From: Molanna angustata
Taxonomy: Eukaryota; Arthropoda; Insecta; Trichoptera; Molannidae
Assembly (NCBI GenBank): GCA_963576475.1
Contig: OY754981.1
Coordinates: 22,183,677-22,247,676 of the forward strand
DNA length: 64,000 bases
Direction of reading: 5' to 3'
The stretch's first letter is position 1. Each line of letters opens with the position of its first letter. Positions 1 to 10,262 of the stretch are shown in pieces. A program made the translations under genes and the position numbers. The notes under the pieces were generated by a model that was given only the letters and a program-made list of their open reading frames with translations, was not told where the DNA came from and did not search any database.

Positions 1-1016
1 GAATGACATCTAAATGTGGGGGAATAAATGCTCTAATTCATTGTACCTATATGTCTACTTAAAAAAGTGCACCATTTGTTACCCCATACTTAGTCGACAA
101 TAATTATGAAATTTCATCAGAGTCCAAACGTCAAAAATGCCATCATAAGTTGTCCCAATTATAGATGTAATACCTATGTCTTGAAAAATAATGGGCATTC
201 AAAGAAAATGTGTCAAAGAAAAATGCACTGCCATAAATACATTTTTCATAAATTTATAAATATTCTTTAGTTTCAGTCTTGCAGAGCTTGATTTTAAAGA
301 TGTTCTTCGCTTGAAATATGTCAATAATCGTTAAAATTACTGATAAAACATTAGTTAACAAAGAATTTCTATTAAAATACTATCAAACACTTTTTAACCC
401 TCAAGATTATTTTTAGTTTTATGAAATGAATAATGCCTGTTATTACTTTTGGAAGATACCTCATACAATAACGTACTAACATAATATTATGTTACATGTT
501 ACATATATATAATTGGATATATCTTTAATTAAACATGTATAAATATGAATAAAATCATGTTGTAAATAAACGTTCAGCAAAAAATATTTGCATTCTTATT
601 ATAAGACATGTTTTTTGTATTCATGAGTGTATTTATAAAATATTATATTTAATTACACAACAGCACATTGAGTATTATTTTTACCACATTTTATCCTACA
701 GAGTAGCCATGGGCAAACTGTGACTCGCCCCGTGTTTCAGTGCAACCCATGACAGAAATATGCATCAAAAATAAGAAATAAATATTTTTTTCTAAAAAAA
801 CTTAATGCTTGGCTATTTCATTCGCATGCATTGCAATTTCACTAAATCTCGCAGCATGAATTTATTTTAATTTAATTTATCGAAATAAAAAAAAGAACTG
901 AAAATTTCAATCTGCAATCTGACAATCGTGAAGGTATATGACTGGGAATCTTGTTTTATGGATTCTTTAAAAATGAATTTTACATAAAATAGTAAAAATA
1001 TATTTATTTCTTGTAA
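1..1016. other. AT-rich intergenic stretch
   Basis: AT-rich sequence with frequent stops in all frames. I see no gene, RNA gene or bounded repeat in it. Confidence 0.5.
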
Positions 1017-1163
1017 AATTTCACAATCGAGATTTATAATTTCACAATTGAGATTTATAATTTCACAATAGGGATTCATAATTTCACAATTGAGATACAT
1101 AATTTCACAATTGATATTTATAATTTCACAATTGAGATTTATAATTTCACAATTGAGATTTAT
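1017..1163. repeat. 21-bp tandem repeat, seven copies
   Basis: Seven consecutive 21-bp units each begin with aatttcacaat and end near gagatttat, with only scattered substitutions. Because 21 is a multiple of three, the array is open in frame on both strands, giving repetitive reading frames that are not genes. Confidence 0.9.
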
Positions 1164-1699
1164 AATGAAATTAGTAAAACCCGGCAATCCTGCCTGTTTA
1201 ATTATTTACCTGAAATATATAAAGATGGTTTATCAGTATGTTTCCTTTTTATTATTTAACAATCTTATCTACATTCGCTAATTATAATTTTATTTAATTA
1301 TTTAAACAAATATAGGTACTTGAATAAATATAGCATTATACCAGTTTTATATAATATACCATTTTTGATTTGGTTATATATGATTTTTTTCTCATTATTT
1401 TTTGATTTATGTATTTATTTATTTATTTACTTATTCGATCATTGATTTATTTTTTTATATGGTATTTTTTATATTTTTCTTTATTTATTTTTTCGATCGT
1501 TGATTTATTTAAATGTTATTTATTTTTATTTAAAATTTTCTTGCAATTTAGATAATTTTTCAATTACTTTTTTGTCGGAAGTTAAATTTTTAAACATTCT
1601 CATGTGCGCTCTGAACAAACCCACTTATGTAGTATCAATTCAATACCAACTTTTTTTTCAATTTTTTCTTGTGAGATATCGAATAAATAAATAAATAAA
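1164..1699. other. AT-rich, low complexity
   Basis: T-rich and ATTT-rich low-complexity sequence, for example runs of tttattta around 1400-1500. No gene seen. Confidence 0.5.
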
Positions 1700-1975
1700 T
1701 TACTATGCATAAACCTTCTCCGGAATGAGGTGAATAAATTCCGAAAGTTTCATCGCAACGGATGGTTGGTTTGGGAGTCCATCGGCCACATACAAACAAA
1801 GAAACAAATATACGTACATCCATTTTTATATATATAGATATAGAACATATTATATGCTGCGAAGCCTCTAAGTTGGTGATTTTTGACTTCAAAGTTGTAA
1901 AAACCATGAAAAATATAGACCCTGCTTGGCCTGATACTTTGTCAATTATGTTAATAGAACAAAGTTGAGTTGAAA
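1700..1975 (+). repeat. Interspersed repeat R1 (LINE/Helitron-like tail) fragment
   Basis: The stretch 'gctgcgaagcctctaag' with the following 'acttcaaagttgtaaaaacc' recurs at about 57560-57620, and in reverse orientation at about 22140-22220. A related short form lies near 55685. The upstream part, with 'cgaaagtttcatcgcaa' and 'catcggccaca', looks like a LINE 3' UTR. This is an interspersed element fragment of unassigned class; the open frames through it are not genes. Confidence 0.6.
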
Positions 1976-2048
1976 CAGTTGAATTAAAAATATCTACTGA
2001 AAGCGGCATTCGAAATTGCCACCATATTTGTTGTCTTGTGAGATACAC

Positions 2049-3331
2049 CGTGTCCGGACAATTTACCGTAGCCGATTGGCCGTGGACTATTGACCGTACG
2101 CCCTTTTTACCATATGGACAGTTGACCTTGGAGACAATTTACCGTACGGACAATTGACCGTGGGGACAGTTGACCGTACGGACAATTGACCGTGAGGACA
2201 ATTTATCGTATGGACAATTGACCGTATGAACAATTCACCGTGCAGAAACTATTTTTAGTATCAGAAAAAATCCTTTTCTTTTTTCGTTTGAGTTAAATAA
2301 ATTGCATGAGTAAAAAATGTTTGTTTATGGCGACGAACCGATTGGCTTATTTTATTTATTCCAAAATACTACGAGAAATCCAAAATGTCGACAGTGATTA
2401 AGATGAAATTTTACAAAATAAGCGGTAATTACGTAGTTCTAATTTGCTAAATTTTAAGATATAAGAAGACCTCTGGTATTAAACTTCTTCTTGTTCTTTT
2501 TTTGATTTTTCGAGATGGATATCGATTAATACTAATTAGAAGGTGTAGATTTCGAAATAATTGAAAATTCTTTGTTTTCTTTAGAAATTATGACATACCA
2601 AATTGGCGGCCGTGATGTAAAAGTAGTTTTTCAAAATGAACGATCAATCACATTGGGTTTATCGAGTTTTAATTTGCTACATTTTGAGATATTAGAAGAC
2701 GTCTGTTCTTAAACTTCTTTATGTTCTTTTTTTTATTTTTTTAAGATGGATATCGATTTATACTAATTAGAAGCTGGTGTAGATTTCGAAATATGTAATT
2801 GAAACTTCTTTGTTTTATTTTGAAATTATGAGAAACCAATATGGCGGCCGTGATAATCATACATTTATAAAAACCACCTTAAAATCACAGCCGCCATCAA
2901 AGAAATCAGAAGTTTAATAACAGAGGTATTCTTATATCTTAAAATGTAGCAAATTAGAACTACGTAATTACCGCTTATTTTGTAAAATTTCATCTTAATC
3001 ACTGTCGACATATTGGATTTCTCCATAAACAAGCATTATTTTACTCACGCAATTTATTTAACTCAAACGAAAAAAGAAAAGGATTTTTTTCTGATTCTAA
3101 AAATAGTTTCCGCATGGCGAAATGTCTATACGGTCAACTTATTGTCCATACGATAAATTGTTCTCACGGTCAATAAATTGTCCGTACGGTCAACTGTCCC
3201 CACAATCAATTGTCCTCACGGTAAATTGTCCCCACGGTCAACTGTCCATACGGTAAATTGTCCATACGGTAAAAAGGGCGTACGGTCAATTGTCCACGGC
3301 CAATCGGCTACGGTAAATTGTCCGGGAATCT
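2049..3331. mobile_element. Foldback transposon with subterminal 15-bp tandem repeats
   Basis: A 1283-bp element lies between two copies of agatacac (2041-2048 and 3332-3339), read as an 8-bp target-site duplication. Its ends are long inverted repeats: the left end through 'tagccgattggccgtgg' is matched in reverse complement at the right end. Each arm starts with a tandem array of a roughly 15-bp unit (ggacaattgaccgta with variants) and continues inward, so that about 2049-2460 pairs with about 2930-3331. The centre holds two degenerate direct repeats (about 2509-2625 and 2743-2860, both ending 'tggcggccgtgat'). No transposase frame is seen, so it is non-autonomous. Long inverted repeats with internal tandem units and an 8-9 bp duplication fit Foldback/Mutator-like elements; the superfamily is inference. 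Confidence 0.8.
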
Positions 3332-3460
3332 AGATACACTTATAACTCTATCGTCGCTTCGTGTATGCATTAATTATATTCTTTCTATGTGTGTTCTGTG
3401 ATAATTACGATCATGACCAATCATGACATCACTATCAAAATATACAACAATCGTCGTCGT

Positions 3461-4919
3461 AAGACGACAGTTACACGTAAAGTATTTACTGTGATCCATC
3501 AATTCAATATTAATTTATTGATGGACGTCAGTATTTATTGATGGATTAATAAATTAATAATTAAATCCACAAATAAATATTGACATCCATCAATACACTA
3601 GACTACACGTTCAGTAAATACCAGTAAATACCACGATGTCCACGATACATCAGTATTTATTGGCGGATCACAGTTAATACCATAGAATAAAGATATATAT
3701 ACTGTACTGATTAATACTTTACGTGTAAGGCGACAGTTACACGTAAAGTATTTACTATGATCCAATGATATATAAATATATAATACGTCATTGCTGTGAT
3801 CCGTCAATAAATACTGATGTAGTGATGTATCATGGTATTTTTTACTGAACGTGTTATAGCCGAAAAACAGTGTTGTCGAAAAACAATAATTTTTATTTTT
3901 TTCCGCGGCAACATTTTGGCGGAAGACTACTAGCGCCCCTGACGGCGTGAGAGAACGACAAGGAAGCTTATAGCACGCGCGATGGCACGCGCTCTCTTGG
4001 CATTCAACTCTGGTGGAAGACGGACGGCTTGTTGTGACGCCGTCATCGGTCGACACGCGCGTCCCGATGGCGGCCATATGTCAAGAGCACGAGGAGGTCT
4101 GTGTGACAGGACCCGTCACGCGCATGGACGCTGATGGTGCCCCAGAACCAAGATGAGGGCATCAACAGGACAGGAGGTTGGAGGCAGAGCGCAGTGTGGG
4201 GCCACCGCGTAGGGAACGCGGCGGCTCGCAGATTGGACCACGAAGGGCAATCCGTGTCGTCTGGGGCGTCGGTTCGCCTTCCGGTGAGGTCCCGACTGGT
4301 ATGCCACCTCTGTCGAGATGCGCCGTCATAGCGTGTCGTGGGGCACAGAGCCAGCCATGGGTGACGGTCTGGAGGAGGAGATCAGGAGGAGAAGAAGAAA
4401 CCACGCCGAGTACGACAAGGACCTGCCAGCCTGACGCAGAGGCTGGGCCCCACCGATCTACCGTCACCACGTGGAAGACAGTGACATGCCTGGAGTAAGG
4501 ATGTCGCTGTACCCTGGGGCGGTATATTCTGGTCGGCGTCTTTTCGTGTATTCGCGTGTGTTTGACAGTTCGTTTCGGTAGATGCCACGTGTTTTTATTT
4601 GTTGTCTGTTGTTTTGTTTTTTTATTATTTTATTGCCATGGACCTACTATAATGATTTTTTGAATAAATGCGCCGTACTACTACAATTTCATAGTGTCAC
4701 CATCATTTGTCTCCTTTTCTTCCCCACACCTTGGCTTGATGTTTCCTCGTGGTAGACGAGAGGTCTCATCAAACGTGTAGTCTAGTGTATTGATGGATGT
4801 CAATATTTATTCATGGATTTAATTATTAATTTATTAATCCATCAATAAATACTGACGTCCATCAATAAATATAAAATTAATGGATCACAGTAAATACTTT
4901 ACGTGTAATTGTCGCCTAA
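3461..4919. mobile_element. Inverted-repeat element upstream of LSM10, with GC-rich insert
   Basis: Arms of about 150 bp (3461-3611 and 4773-4919) are reverse complements: 'cacgtaaagtatttactg' on the left pairs with 'cagtaaatactttacgtg' on the right, and 'tagactacacgt' pairs with 'acgtgtagtcta'. Further pieces of the same repeat recur inside at about 3715-3850. Between them lies a block of strikingly different composition (about 3890-4760). The right end stops about 80 bp before the LSM10 start codon, so the element borders or forms part of that promoter region. Confidence 0.7.
3890..4760 (+). mobile_element. GC-rich block, possible LTR-retrotransposon 3' remnant
   Basis: GC-rich sequence sits abruptly inside AT-rich repeat. 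One + frame ends in a basic stretch, GLEEEIRRRRRNHAEYDKDL, just before a stop at 4432-4434, like the basic C-terminal tails of some retroelement polyproteins. Downstream, 4502-4727 begins TGTCGCTGTACCC, contains an aataaa at about 4662, and reaches a ccccaca, as an LTR could. No paired LTR, primer-binding site or protease/RT motif is visible. The frames through the block overlap on both strands, and I would not call any of them a host gene. Confidence 0.35.
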
Positions 4920-4998
4920 CCACAGCGCCTAACTGTCGCCTTATATATCTCTTTTCTATGGTTGTCGTCACTCGTCAAAGAAATTTTTTTTTTACACG

Positions 4999-5144
4999 AT
5001 GGCATCCTGTAAAGCGAGTGCGCGAGAAAGATTTAATTTTTACAATGATTTGACATGTCTAGTCAAAAACCTTGAAGGAAAGCATACAATTATTGATCTA
5101 CGAAATGGTTCATTTGTATCAGGTTTAATATCAAATGTTGACGG
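4999..5144 (+). CDS. LSM10: LSM10 exon 1
   Basis: Codons 1-48 plus two bases of Gly49. The donor is GG|GTAAGA. It encodes the N-terminal helix and most of the Sm1 motif. Confidence 0.93.
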
Positions 5145-7788
5145 GTAAGAAAAAATATGAAGTTATTTTTTTATAAAACTAACACGAAAAATTTTTGAAA
5201 AGTTGCAAATGCAATGCTTATTTTATATCATATTTTTTCAATTTTGTATTTCTAGCTTCATGAATATTGTTGTAGAAGATGCCGTATTCATTGATTCTCG
5301 GAATAAAGAGTATTATTTTGAATTATTCTTCATTCAAGCAAGAAATATTAGATATGTTCATATTCCCGAATCGGTAAGTTTTTGAAAACATCCGCCATTT
5401 TTATGTTGACATTTCAAACGTCATGTGTATTTTACTCGGGATGTTGATAAAATTATCTTCTTTATGTAAATATCACAGCTTTCTAATCTACTGATTCGAG
5501 ATATATTATTTTAACCTTCAGTTTAAGTGTACGGCGCAATGTATTGTTCTATAATTATCATATGATTAAATCGTACAAAATGCAGTCCTACTTTAAAATG
5601 GTTTCTTGGTGTAACAAGACAGTGTGTGATTCTAATATTTTGCGAGTCATAACCAAAAATATTTTAAAACCTTCGAAATACACTCAAAGCCACAGTAGGA
5701 TGTATTCTAGATTTTCTGCAAGTACAATCCAAACAGGCTGTGACATATTCAATTTCAACAATTATGATTGCATCGGTTTCGATTTAGATAATACAATATG
5801 TACATACAAATTAACTAATATGGTTACTTTAGAATATGATATATTAAATAAATTCCTTGTAGAAGAAAGAGGCTACGACGCTAAATATTTATTGAAACCC
5901 ATTAAAGATAAATTAGACTTTATACAAAAAGGATTAATTATGGATTTTGCAAAAGGCAATGTACTACGTGTAGCGCCTGATGGTTATATAGAGAAAGCCA
6001 CACACGGAACGCGAATACTCGATGGAAATGAGATTTCTGAATATTACGGAGCAATGAGAGAATGGAATGTTGCCAGTCAGTATACACAAGATTTACTTGT
6101 GGCATGGAATGGACCTCTGGAAAAGGAAGTTAGAGCTTGTTTAGATTATTTTGATATGCCGGCTGCTCTGTGCTTTGCCCACTGTGTGGACTCCATTGAT
6201 CAGGGTGGGAAATCGAAAGACTGGTACAATGTTTGGCCGGATATATTAGATGCTTTAGTGAGTATGTTCTCTCGTGAAAAGTTTGAAACAGAAACAACTG
6301 GTCTGTTCAAAACTCTCAAGGACACTCCTGAGATGTATATAAATAGATGTGACCCTTCAGTTTTGTCATGGCTCGAAAATATTAATCGACAAAAGACAAC
6401 ATTCCTTTTGACTGGTTCAAATGTAGACTTCGCTGACTTTGTAGCGAGAAATAGCATCGGTGAAAACTGGAAAAACTACTTTGACGTTGTCGTATGCTAC
6501 GCTAGAAAACCGGGATTTTTCACTGGAAACCGACCATTCTTAGCGGTTGAAAACAACCGAGAAACTTCACAAACAGAAATTAAGCTTAGATCAGGCTTTC
6601 ACTTGTACAGCCAAGGGAATTGGAAAGAGCTCGCTAAACTTTTGGCGTATTTAAGCGGAGAAAGTAATCCCAAAGTGGTCTATATTGGAGACAATCTGGT
6701 CCAAGATATTTATACTCCTTCAAAGTATCGGTACTGCGACACTGTATCTTTAGTGGAAGAAATGTTTGAAAACGGTATTAAAGGTACCACAGAGAAACAT
6801 CCGGACAGTGCAGTATTAAATTCTAACATGTGGGGATCTTATTTTAACGCAAATTATTGTGGTCAATCCGTACCTTCCCTGTGGAGTGATATTATTCATC
6901 GCCATTCAAAAATCTGTATACCATCATTGAAATCTGTAGCATCAAATCCTTTAAATTTTAATTATACAACCTTTTCTGAAAATGAATTTTCCACTTCTGG
7001 TTTTCATCCTGGGGAACCCATGAATATTGCCAAGTGATTTTGCTTGTCTATTAAATAGGTTTGTATTAGAGATAATATTAATAAAATGTATTTAATTTCT
7101 CATATCTGTATCAATTTACATTCTAATAAAATTCAGTGTATTCTTGCTCAGTTTTTAAATATTTATTATAGGATGGCATCTGTTAGGATAAATAATATTA
7201 CAAAACTTAACTTTATTGAAATAAAATTGCAGAGGATTTTCCTTTGGAGAAACATCAAACTTATGCATCAGATTATCAAATTTTAATTTCACATCATCCG
7301 CTGTACTATATGACACTTGTTTTAGTTTGTGTGAGAAAGGCTAATGTTGTACAGTAAATGTGACATTTGAAAAGATGGTGCTAGTATCAATTTCGTAGTA
7401 AAATTATTATAATTTCACATACTTAATCCACACTAAGTTTCTTTGTTTCCTAGTTTACGATGAATAAAAAGTATTTTATTTTTTTGATAAACACTAAAAA
7501 AATTAATTTATAACATATTCAAATTTTTATCATATTCCTTATTATATGGTATGAATCATTTTAATCCTTGTTTGATTTAAAATATTTAGTTTTTACTGTT
7601 CTTAATGTTTTAATTATTGTTATTTTTTTCAGATGCCTATTATCGATACTATTAAAAATCAATTAGACTCGTTGAGACCAAAGCCACAAAAAGTTGCACA
7701 AAAGAAATCTTTCAAAGTAAAAACAGCTATGAAAAAACATTTAGAGACTGTTGCATCTATAGGACAAAACAGTGACGAATCTGAATGA
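4999..7788 (+). CDS. LSM10: U7 snRNA-associated Sm-like protein LSm10
   Basis: Three exons (4999-5144, 5256-5373, 7633-7788) join in phase to a 139-residue protein. LSm10 replaces SmD1 in the U7 snRNP ring, which directs 3' cleavage of replication-dependent histone pre-mRNAs in the nucleus. Residues about 18-53 form the Sm1 motif (LVKNLEGKHTIIDLRNG, then NVDGFMNI) and about 75-88 the Sm2 motif (ARNIRYVHIPES). The NVDxFMNI and RNxRYVHIP strings are diagnostic for LSm10 rather than SmD1. The C-terminal tail is lysine-rich, then acidic (ends NSDESE), and lacks the GR repeats of SmD1. Introns are 111 bp (GTAAGA...CTAG) and 2259 bp (GTAAGT...TTTCAG); the second contains a whole NT5DC1-like gene. 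The start is the first ATG after a T-rich leader, 80 bp from the end of a transposable element. The length fits the family (about 120-140 aa). Confidence 0.95.
5256..5373 (+). CDS. LSM10: LSM10 exon 2
   Basis: The acceptor is TTTCTAG|C, completing Gly49 and continuing FMNI. The exon ends exactly after the Ser codon of HIPES, with donor TCG|GTAAGT. It encodes the rest of Sm1 and all of Sm2. Confidence 0.93.
5374..5561 (+). promoter_or_regulatory. Short interval between LSM10 exon 2 and the nested gene
   Basis: Only 188 bp separate the LSM10 exon 2 donor from the NT5DC1-like start codon, so that gene's promoter must be here or be shared with LSM10. A ccgccattttt at 5391-5401 resembles the insect Pho/YY1 core (GCCAT). 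A pyrimidine-rich 'ttattttaaccttcag' ends at 5521 and is a credible 3' splice site. These are readings of sequence only; no start site is shown. Confidence 0.4.
5562..7037 (+). CDS. NT5DC1: 5'-nucleotidase domain-containing protein 1-like (HAD superfamily)
   Basis: An intronless 491-residue frame lies wholly inside LSM10 intron 2, on the same strand. It is a HAD-type hydrolase of the cytosolic 5'-nucleotidase (IMP-GMP) family; the substrate of NT5DC1 proteins is not established. Motif I is FDLDNT (Asp74 and Asp76), motif II is LLTGSN (Thr284), motif III Lys316 is in ARKPGFF, and motif IV is GDNLVQD (Asp377, Asp382). All key residues are present, so it should be catalytically competent. NT5DC1-like strings include ATHGTRIL, YSQGNW and the C-terminal FSENEFSTSGFHPG. 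About 60 residues precede the core. They are basic, hydroxylated and poor in acidic residues (RMYSRFSAS), so a mitochondrial presequence is possible. The frame opens upstream only with TTG codons; the first ATG is 5562, with further ATGs at codons 7 and 13. AATAAA signals lie at 7080 and 7125. Confidence 0.95.
   Translation: MIKSYKMQSYFKMVSWCNKTVCDSNILRVITKNILKPSKYTQSHSRMYSRFSASTIQTGCDIFNFNNYDCIGFDLDNTICTYKLTNMVTLEYDILNKFLVEERGYDAKYLLKPIKDKLDFIQKGLIMDFAKGNVLRVAPDGYIEKATHGTRILDGNEISEYYGAMREWNVASQYTQDLLVAWNGPLEKEVRACLDYFDMPAALCFAHCVDSIDQGGKSKDWYNVWPDILDALVSMFSREKFETETTGLFKTLKDTPEMYINRCDPSVLSWLENINRQKTTFLLTGSNVDFADFVARNSIGENWKNYFDVVVCYARKPGFFTGNRPFLAVENNRETSQTEIKLRSGFHLYSQGNWKELAKLLAYLSGESNPKVVYIGDNLVQDIYTPSKYRYCDTVSLVEEMFENGIKGTTEKHPDSAVLNSNMWGSYFNANYCGQSVPSLWSDIIHRHSKICIPSLKSVASNPLNFNYTTFSENEFSTSGFHPGEPMNIAK
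7080..7085 (+). terminator. Polyadenylation signal of the NT5DC1-like gene
   Basis: AATAAA lies 43 bp after the stop codon, with a second AATAAA at 7125-7130. Both are inside LSM10 intron 2. Use of either would end the nested transcript before LSM10 exon 3. Confidence 0.6.
7633..7788 (+). CDS. LSM10: LSM10 exon 3
   Basis: The acceptor is tatttttttcag|ATGCCT. The 51 codons encode MPIIDTIKNQLDSLRPK, then a lysine-rich and an acidic tail, and end in TGA at 7786-7788. Joined to HIPES, the IPxxxxxxxTIxxQL spacing matches the end of the LSm10 Sm fold and its following helix, so this is the true continuation although it also starts with ATG. Confidence 0.9.
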   Translation: MPIIDTIKNQLDSLRPKPQKVAQKKSFKVKTAMKKHLETVASIGQNSDESE

Positions 7789-10130
7789 GAATATTTATTT
7801 TAGTATTAAAAAAAATGTAAAATGACAATTGTTGATAATTTTTGCAAAGAAATTATTCAAGAGTTTGTATTGACCCAATTATTATGAAAAATATGCCTTA
7901 CCCTCTATCATATTTTTTATCTAATAATATGAAAGTAAAAGGCAGACTAAATATATCTAAATCTACTATCAGACACAATTTTTTAGGAGACTGCTACTTA
8001 TGCTATTTTTTAGCAAACTTGAAAAATTTATACAAATATACAATGATAATTTTTATATTGCCAATTATAGTATTCTAAAATATATTACAAGATGTCAACA
8101 ATTTTGAAAACAGTATGGGAACGGAGAGAGGTAGGGAGGAGAGTGGGGGGAAGCATCGAACACTGGAAACGCATATTATGATTTATACCCCACACTTATC
8201 TCAATAATTCTTAGTTAAATTATATTACAATATTGGTTTATTTTCTCAAAATAATAACGCCAAAAATGACATTGGGTTAGTTATAGGTCAACTGACCTTA
8301 CTGTTTGGTCTTATCTCCATACATTTTTAACCATTTCATAGTCTTTTTATTAACATGTGTTCCAGTGATATTGTAGCCATGAAAAATCTTTTGAATCTAG
8401 CCCTTATTTGACTTGTACTATAATAAGCCACACAAAATCAATGGTAATAAACATCATATTTATGTTCCAAAGTATTTTCTCTCAAATATCGTCAAAATGG
8501 TAACTTATGTCAACCATTTATTAGAGCCAATAAATTACACTATTTCTTAACTTCTTTGTAAAACTGAATATTTGATTTTTATTGTTACAATCTTGTTTTC
8601 TAGAGATAATGTGAAAACAAAAAGCACCCTAACTCAAATTTTTTAACCTTTTGTTACATTAACAAAATGTAATTCTTTGCTTTTATAATTATAGGTACCT
8701 GCTCTTTTTATTTAATGTAATTTTTTTTAAATCAATAATTCAAACAGTATTTTTAATAATTTATACCTAGTAAAATATTGTTGTTAATGCTTATTGTATA
8801 TATAAACTAAGATTACATATATAGTATTAGATTATATTTTATTACTTATGCAAATATGTTGTAATTAATTAAATAAATCTAATGAAAATAGTTAGATCTT
8901 TAATTTATTCCATATTGCCATTTATTTATCTGAAAATTAAATTATCCATCGACATAAATGGTACATCAGCATAAATCCTTGAACATGTTTCGAGTCCGGA
9001 TTTGTACCAGATACGACAGTCTGGAACATACCTTCATGGTCTGGATTATTTCCCAGTGGAAAAATTGTAACATTCCCATGAAAAAATCACCTCTTACTAA
9101 AAATCATAATTTTTTTACCCCCATGCTTAATTTTACATTTTTTTTGCTATGGAAGTAAACACTCAATTGGAGAGAAAATTAACAAAAAACAATTTATTTG
9201 TTGAAATAATTATTATTTGTTAATTGAAGAGCGGAATTAATCTGATTTATTAATTCTTAAATTATGTGAATAATGGTTATATAAGAGGTCAACTTAATTT
9301 CTAAACTTTATAAACAATATTAATGACATCTAAAAATCAAATAAATAATGTCATCAATAAATAGTAATCATAAATAAGCAAACTTCGCTTGACACCTAGC
9401 CTAAAACTTATGTAATTTAAATCTTATTTTTATAGTAAATAAAACACAAAATAAATGAAAAAAATTCTTTAATTTTTTAGAAAAATACAAGACCGAAAGC
9501 CCAACAAAACTTAGTTATATAAAAAGACATATTACAAGATATAAAAAAAATTAAAGGAACAAACTTTGTGAATTTAATACTGCAATTGAAATATCACAAG
9601 TGCATTATTGATTCAAATGTTTTTGAAGTAGTAAAACATTTAAAGAGAATTAAATTCACAGTCCTTAAAAGGAGTATCCTATATAATATGTCCCTACAAC
9701 TTGAAATTTCAAATTGATTGCATCAATTACGTAAATGCCGGTTACATTATGAAATAACTAATTATAATAAATTAACTATAGCACCATTTTAAGTATTTTT
9801 AAAACAAGATACTAGACAAATACATTTTAATAAAATTTCAATATTCAAAGAAGTCAATTTTATTAGAAGTACCATACATAATTATATTGTTATAAAATTA
9901 ATTATATATAAGATTTATAATATCATCTGTTCTGCTATTTTTTTAAATTGGTAACATAACTGTTTTTCGCTTTTATAGAAAAGCGTTGTCGCAATAGTTG
10001 GTTGAAATGTGTGAATCTATTCGAAAGATGCTACATATAAAATGTTTAATTAAAAAAATATGAATAAATATATTTATGACAAAGAAACTTATTGTTTTTA
10101 AAATGATTTCTTTAATACAAATATTCCAAA
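7789..10130. other. Intergenic AT-rich stretch
   Basis: Downstream of LSM10. No coding similarity, RNA gene or clear bounded repeat seen. The short open frames at 7842-8078 and 8958-9158 have no recognisable features. Confidence 0.5.
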
Positions 10131-10132
10131 GA

Positions 10133-10262
10133 TGGTTTTTAATATTTTTTGACAAATTAAATAATATCTCAATAGAGACGAAGTTGTTTTGTTCATATAT
10201 ATTTAATTTATCAAAAAATATCAGACTCCCAACAGGAAAAAAATTCAATGTATGCGTCATAG
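10133..10262 (+). repeat. Repeat R4 fragment
   Basis: The segment with 'atatctcaatagagacg' and 'caacaggaaaaaaattcaat' recurs in modified form at 61865-61925, and in reverse at about 62385-62430 ('cgtctctattgagata'). It is an interspersed, partly palindromic element of unknown class. Confidence 0.55.

Noticed and set aside
1017..1163. CRISPR-like array
   Set aside because: The units are contiguous without spacers and the genome is eukaryotic.
867..1281. Repetitive frames with FIISQLR or CEIINLN units
   Set aside because: The 21-bp tandem repeat keeps frame by length only.
4116..4588. GC-rich overlapping frames of 60-106 codons on both strands
   Set aside because: Low stop density from GC content; no consistent protein family, and they sit inside a repeat element.
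7086..7286. Extra small gene after the NT5DC1-like gene
   Set aside because: AT-rich frame in the LSM10 intron overlapping polyadenylation signals, without features.
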